Shown: one piece after another, positions 60,188-64,000 of the stretch | How the letters are laid out: every line of letters begins with the position of its first letter | Numbering within the stretch: the stretch's first letter is position 1 | Source of the DNA: Fodinibius sp964490705 | GTDB lineage: Bacteria > Bacteroidota > Rhodothermia > Balneolales > Balneolaceae | NCBI GenBank assembly: GCA_964490705.1 | Contig: CAZBCG010000006.1 | Coordinates: 1-64,000 of the forward strand | Reading direction: 5' to 3' | Length of the DNA: 64,000 nucleotides | The notes under the pieces: model-generated | Databases searched by the model: none | Told to the model about the DNA's origin: nothing | Seen by the model: the letters and a program-made list of their open reading frames with translations, nothing else | Made by a program: the position numbers and the translations under genes

Positions 60188-60260
60188 AAACACAAAATAA
60201 AAGATCAATTTATCAGTTTATCAGATAGGTCTTAATCAAAATCACAGAGGGGTATTACCA

Positions 60261-60719
60261 ATGAAATTGATTAAATACGGCACATTCATCCTCATCGTTC
60301 TTTTTCTAGGATCTATTGCTATACCAACATCCGTTAGCGCACAGCAATCACGGAATATTACGCTGGCCGGATACAAGATGAAACCCCGCGTTGCCACCAG
60401 CGGATCGGGTGTTGTTGATGTTACCCTCCGCGGCGATACGCTCTCTGTTACAGGTGAATTCTCGGACCTGATGGGCCAATATTCCGGCGCTTACATCATG
60501 GTGAATATCCGCAGGGAGAGCGGCAATCAGCTCTATAACCTAACGGCAGAAGTTTCTGATGACAAGAAAAGCGGAACATTTAAAGCCAAGGAAAACCGTT
60601 TTGTACTATCTCCATCGGAAAAAGCATTGCTCAAAAAGGGAGAACTTTTTATCACCGTAAATACCTTTGATCACCAGCGCGGAGAAATTCGGGGCGATAT
60701 TGGAGCCATGGGGAGTTGA
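60261..60719 (+). CDS. Secreted CHRD-domain protein
   Basis: The 152-residue exported protein (signal peptide ending VSAQQ, about residue 29) carries a CHRD-type domain: GSGVVDVTLRGDTLSVTGEFSDLMGQYSGAYIMVNIR and LFITVNTFDHQRGEIRGDI. The function of this domain in bacteria is unknown. Confidence 0.85.
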   Translation: MKLIKYGTFILIVLFLGSIAIPTSVSAQQSRNITLAGYKMKPRVATSGSGVVDVTLRGDTLSVTGEFSDLMGQYSGAYIMVNIRRESGNQLYNLTAEVSDDKKSGTFKAKENRFVLSPSEKALLKKGELFITVNTFDHQRGEIRGDIGAMGS

Positions 60720-60860
60720 TTTTACAACTTATTCCCACCCTAAAAAATTCTTCCACATTCCCATTTTTATTCTTGCTAATGCAATGGAATGATCCGTTTT
60801 GCAATGCAATTAATAAATCCTGATCTACAACATAATTTCTAACTTTTACTATTACATATT

Positions 60861-61622
60861 ATGAAAATCGTTCTTTCCCCGGCAAAATCGCTGAACTATG
60901 AAAGTGAACTGCCAATCGATAAATCCTCCCAACCTCAATTTTTGGATGAAGCTGAAACACTTAACAACAAGTTGGCTGATATGTCGAAAGAGGAATTAAA
61001 AGACCTTATGGATATCAGTCAGAATTTGGCAGATCTGAACTACGAGCGCTATCAGAAATTTTCGACTCCTTTTAATGATGATAATGCCCGTCCCTGCATT
61101 TATGCATTTAACGGATCGGCGTACAAAGAGCTGGACGCATACTCCATTAATAAAGACCATATTGATTTCCTTCAAAACAGTCTGCGCATCCTTTCGGGAA
61201 TGTACGGAATTCTTCGTCCGCTAGACCTTATGCAACCCTATCGTCTGGAAATGGGAACTAAACTGCAAATCAACGGCTATGACAAACTGTACGAATTTTG
61301 GGGCGACAGTCTTACCGAAGTTTTAAATAATGAGCTTGACGACGATGAGCTATTCGTGAACCTGGCCAGCAAAGAGTATTTCAAGGCATTAGATCCGAAT
61401 AAACTGAAGGTTGATGTTATAACACCCAAGTTTAAAGATTTCAAGAATGGGAATCTGAAAGTCATCGGCTTTTATGCTAAAAAGAATCGCGGGACCATGA
61501 CACGTTATCTTATCGAAAATGAGATAAATTCCTATGAGGGACTACTTGGCTTTAATGGTAATGACTATAGCTACAGCGAAGAGCATACCGAAGATAAAAC
61601 CGAGCCTGTGTTTGTTCGGTAG
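60861..61622 (+). CDS. yaaA: Peroxide stress protein YaaA
   Basis: YaaA lowers intracellular free iron during H2O2 stress in E. coli. The 253-residue product has the whole DUF328 domain: MKIVLSPAKSLNYESELP, RPCIYAFNGSAYKELDA, LRILSGMYGILRPLDLMQPYRLEMGTKL, VNLASKEYFKAL and AKKNRGTMTRYLIEN. It stands alone between a CHRD gene and a convergent kinase gene. Confidence 0.95.
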   Translation: MKIVLSPAKSLNYESELPIDKSSQPQFLDEAETLNNKLADMSKEELKDLMDISQNLADLNYERYQKFSTPFNDDNARPCIYAFNGSAYKELDAYSINKDHIDFLQNSLRILSGMYGILRPLDLMQPYRLEMGTKLQINGYDKLYEFWGDSLTEVLNNELDDDELFVNLASKEYFKALDPNKLKVDVITPKFKDFKNGNLKVIGFYAKKNRGTMTRYLIENEINSYEGLLGFNGNDYSYSEEHTEDKTEPVFVR

Positions 61623-61639
61623 AAATAACCTTAATTCAA

Positions 61640-61668
61640 GTAAGGACACGCCGCGGGTGTGTCCTTAC
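61640..61668. terminator. Hairpin between yaaA and convergent kinase gene
   Basis: The perfect 10-bp stem GTAAGGACAC (61640-61649) / GTGTCCTTAC (61659-61668) encloses a GC-rich 9-nt loop. It lacks a T run on both sides, so it may be a transcription barrier or an mRNA end protector rather than a classical terminator. Confidence 0.55.
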
Positions 61669-61700
61669 AATATTAACAAGCTTCCTGAGCTTTTGATAAA

Positions 61701-63791
61701 TTATCCTTTCGGCAGGCTAAATATAAAGGTTGTTCCCTCTCCCTCGGTGCTCTCAACCGCAATCTCTCCATTCTGCTTTTCTATAAATTCTTTACACAGC
61801 TGAAGGCCCAAGCCACTGCCATTTTCATTATTCGTCCCCGAACGTGATTTTCCCTGCAACGAGAAAATATCCTCTTGTTCTTCCTCGGGAATACCAATTC
61901 CGGTATCTTTAACCTTGAAAACCACATCCTGATTATTCTCTTCTGCAATAACTGTAATACTATCTCCCTCACTTGAAAACTTTATGGCATTATTAACCAA
62001 GTTCCGGATAATAAGCTTTGTAAGATTGATATCAGCTTTGACTTGTAAATCCTGATCTACCTCATTCAAAAGCGCAATTGATTTATGATCAGCTTGAAAA
62101 GAGCTGTTTTTCAATACTTCATTCACAAGCTCATATGCAGCAATTGTTTCGGTTTCTACTTCTAACCCTTTCATTTGGCTGTTTGCCCAACTCAACAAGT
62201 TATCCATCATGTTAATATTCTGCTGGACAGTTACCTCCAGCTCCGAAGCAATTTTTCTGATCTCATCCATCTCCAGATCTTCATCCTTCAGCAAGTAAAA
62301 AACGCCCTGCATCGACGTCATCGGAGATCGCAAATCGTGAGCAATTACCGCAATCATTTTATCTTTCACTTCGTTGAGCTCTTTTAACTCTCGGTTAACT
62401 TGCTCCCTTTTTCTATTTGAACGATATAACATTATTGCAGAAACCAACACTACCAGAATTACCAGCACCGATACTCCAATAAGCCAATTTTGGGTAACAA
62501 TTCGCGCTTCTTGCTGAGCTTGCTGCTCTTGTAACAGATCATTTATTTTTTGCTGCTGGCGCAAACCCAACTCGGTTTCAGCCATAGCCAGCTGTTGATC
62601 TTGCTGAGCTTCCGTCAAACTATCGGACACTTCTTTGGCCAGCTCATGATATGAAAGTGCCTGCTCATAATTACCGGCTTTTTTATAAGCCTCATACAAC
62701 TTTTCCGAAGCAGTGATGCGAAACGGGGGTGAATCCACCTTTTGGGCAACCTCAAAAGCTTTATCATAAAAACGCGTGGACTCTAAATAATCACCGCGAG
62801 CAACGGCTACATCACCAAGTCCGATAAAATTGTGAAAAAGCCCGTCCGGTACCCCTCCTTTTTGGGAATAATTTAATGATTCTCGAAAATGTTCTTCTGC
62901 TTCATCAAGCTCAGAAACAGCTACATGAAACATCCCCATATTATGCAAAAGTTGTATAGGCGGACTGTCCGGTCGCACTTTGTCATGCAGGGTCCACGCC
63001 TCTTGATACAAATTCCGTGCTTCATCATAGTTGCCAAGATCACGTTCCGTGCCGGCTAAATTATGCTTTGCCAGCAACAAGGTGTTATAGAACTCCTGCT
63101 CCTCACTAATACTAATTGCCTCGTTAAGATAGGTCTCGGCATCCTCGTAGTTTGACTGCTCATAATAAAGTTTACCCAGATTATTTAATGCCTTAGCCAA
63201 AAAACTGCTGTCCCCGACAGCCTCTGCAAAAGTAATCCCTTTCTGATACAGTGAAACAGCCTTACTTATATTTCCTAATTTCTCATAAATAACGGCTTTA
63301 TTTGCATTTATAGCCGCATACTTATCCGGACCCTCCAGCGAATCAATCAGTGACAGCGCCTGATTGTAGGTACTCATTGCCTTGGGGTACTGCGATTGGT
63401 AATTATAAGCCGTAGCCAATAGATTTAAGACCTGAGTTTGCACTTCTTTATCTGAAGGACGCTCCACAGCCCGTCGAAGCACAGTTTCAGCCGAATCATA
63501 ACTGCTTGCCTCCAGATAATACTCCCCAAGATCTTTCTCGACCGTTTTAATCAATAATGGAACATCGAGAGAATCAGCTACATCATATGCTCTGTCAAGC
63601 AGCATTCGCTGCCTGCGAATATCTCCCTCCCTTCTGGCAACAGCAGCTTCATCCAAGTAGGAATGTACTAAAGCACTATCCGAATCAATCGTCACCTCAT
63701 CCGGATTAGCTCGCATATCTTGAGCCATTGCAAACGATCCCGGCAAAAACACCGTCAGAAAAAATAGAACTGCCGAAATCCTAAACGCCAT
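61701..63791 (-). CDS. TPR-containing sensor histidine kinase
   Basis: The 696-residue protein has a signal peptide (ending FAMAQ) and a periplasmic array of about eight tetratricopeptide repeats (about 45-385). A coiled coil (390-430) rich in Gln leads to a transmembrane helix (about 433-455). HisKA with His485 in IAHDLRSPMTSMQ and an HATPase_c (RNLVNNAIKFSS, DTGIGIPEEEQED, GSGLGLQLCKEFI) follow. Periplasmic TPR kinases of this build occur in Bacteroidota. The signal is unknown. Confidence 0.92.
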   Translation of the reverse strand: MAFRISAVLFFLTVFLPGSFAMAQDMRANPDEVTIDSDSALVHSYLDEAAVARREGDIRRQRMLLDRAYDVADSLDVPLLIKTVEKDLGEYYLEASSYDSAETVLRRAVERPSDKEVQTQVLNLLATAYNYQSQYPKAMSTYNQALSLIDSLEGPDKYAAINANKAVIYEKLGNISKAVSLYQKGITFAEAVGDSSFLAKALNNLGKLYYEQSNYEDAETYLNEAISISEEQEFYNTLLLAKHNLAGTERDLGNYDEARNLYQEAWTLHDKVRPDSPPIQLLHNMGMFHVAVSELDEAEEHFRESLNYSQKGGVPDGLFHNFIGLGDVAVARGDYLESTRFYDKAFEVAQKVDSPPFRITASEKLYEAYKKAGNYEQALSYHELAKEVSDSLTEAQQDQQLAMAETELGLRQQQKINDLLQEQQAQQEARIVTQNWLIGVSVLVILVVLVSAIMLYRSNRKREQVNRELKELNEVKDKMIAVIAHDLRSPMTSMQGVFYLLKDEDLEMDEIRKIASELEVTVQQNINMMDNLLSWANSQMKGLEVETETIAAYELVNEVLKNSSFQADHKSIALLNEVDQDLQVKADINLTKLIIRNLVNNAIKFSSEGDSITVIAEENNQDVVFKVKDTGIGIPEEEQEDIFSLQGKSRSGTNNENGSGLGLQLCKEFIEKQNGEIAVESTEGEGTTFIFSLPKG

Positions 63792-63896
63792 TGCCTTCTT
63801 CCTAAATTATGTTAACTGTTTAATAAATGCAGTGGTAGAATTGATTTTAACAAGAGACAAATAATGCACAGATAAAAGTTGCATAATTTATTCTGA

Positions 63897-64000
63897 TCAA
63901 CTATTCGCTTTCACCCGCGACCCCAATGGCAAGCATTCAACAGCATCTAAAGCCGGCGTTGGATCACCCATAATATAAAAGTGGATACCCGGCGCGCCGC
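63897..64000 (-). CDS. 3' end of methylenetetrahydrofolate reductase-like gene
   Basis: The frame open to the window edge encodes the last 33 residues, beginning GAPGIHFYIMGDPTPALDAVE, and stops at 63897-63899. The APGIHFY segment corresponds to the conserved C-terminal strand of MetF (GVPGIHFY). The rest of the gene lies outside the window, so the call rests on a short match. Confidence 0.6.
   Translation of the reverse strand, partial: GAPGIHFYIMGDPTPALDAVECLPLGSRVKANS

Noticed and set aside
60203..60225. Further heptamer array after polX
   Set aside because: The direct repeat TTTATCAG has an 8-bp period and only two copies.

Overview
The window is bacterial chromosome of moderate GC, densely packed with core genes. 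Several traits point to the Bacteroidota/Balneolota group, and I favour a Balneolota (Balneola/Fodinibius/Gracilimonas-like) marine or halophilic bacterium: a TonB receptor with a carboxypeptidase-regulatory N-terminal domain, DUF2911 and DUF4834-like proteins, TAnnTTTG-type -7 boxes, many secreted proteins ending their signal peptide in Ala-Gln, and hybrid-style sensor kinases. This is inferred from gene content, not from a 16S gene.

Layout. 1-3054 (minus): partial tRNA-Thr, then the operon queA-ispD-ispF-dedA. 3434-6243 (plus): small secreted or anchored proteins, rsfS and a 2-hydroxyacid dehydrogenase. 6268-11635: a giant NtrY-like kinase and a MATE exporter. 11787-14750: a translationally coupled type III polyketide synthase / methyltransferase / FAD monooxygenase operon. 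14756-18790 (minus): a GAF histidine kinase and aconitase. 19058-26862 (plus): rplM-rpsI, rpsB-tsf, pyrH-frr and smc, with a structured leader before rpsB. 27049-32194: ispH, then ybbR-like, DUF721 (DciA-like), recF and eno on the minus strand. 33463-39242: unknown gene, prmC, probable oriC with three perfect DnaA boxes, dnaA (TTG start), folB, folK, deoxynucleoside kinase, DUF4834-like, TPR protein and tRNA-Leu. 39300-45705: accessory and stress genes, including a decayed pseudogene, a tandem pair of small membrane proteins, OsmC and MsrA. 45781-50779: multi-PAS kinase, DUF2911, EamA. 50940-56684 (minus): a TonB receptor under a TPP riboswitch, an M14 peptidase and an NTF2-like lipoprotein. 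56927-64000: CHASE3 kinase, polX, CHRD protein, yaaA, TPR kinase and the 3' end of a metF-like gene.

How the genes work together. The MEP isoprenoid pathway is represented by ispD, ispF and ispH. Replication and chromosome functions (dnaA, recF, DciA-like, smc) surround the probable origin. Translation genes form two blocks. Five membrane or soluble histidine kinases occur without any response regulator in the window. The type III PKS operon resembles srsABC-type phenolic lipid/alkylquinone pathways.

The most unusual signal is non-coding. At least seven intergenic sites carry degenerate tandem repeats with a strict 7-bp period, each abutting a stop codon and most of them switching into inverted heptamers to form long imperfect hairpins. 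The heptamer differs between sites but the period does not. A second candidate is the folded leader in front of rpsB. No phage, IS element or CRISPR array was seen.
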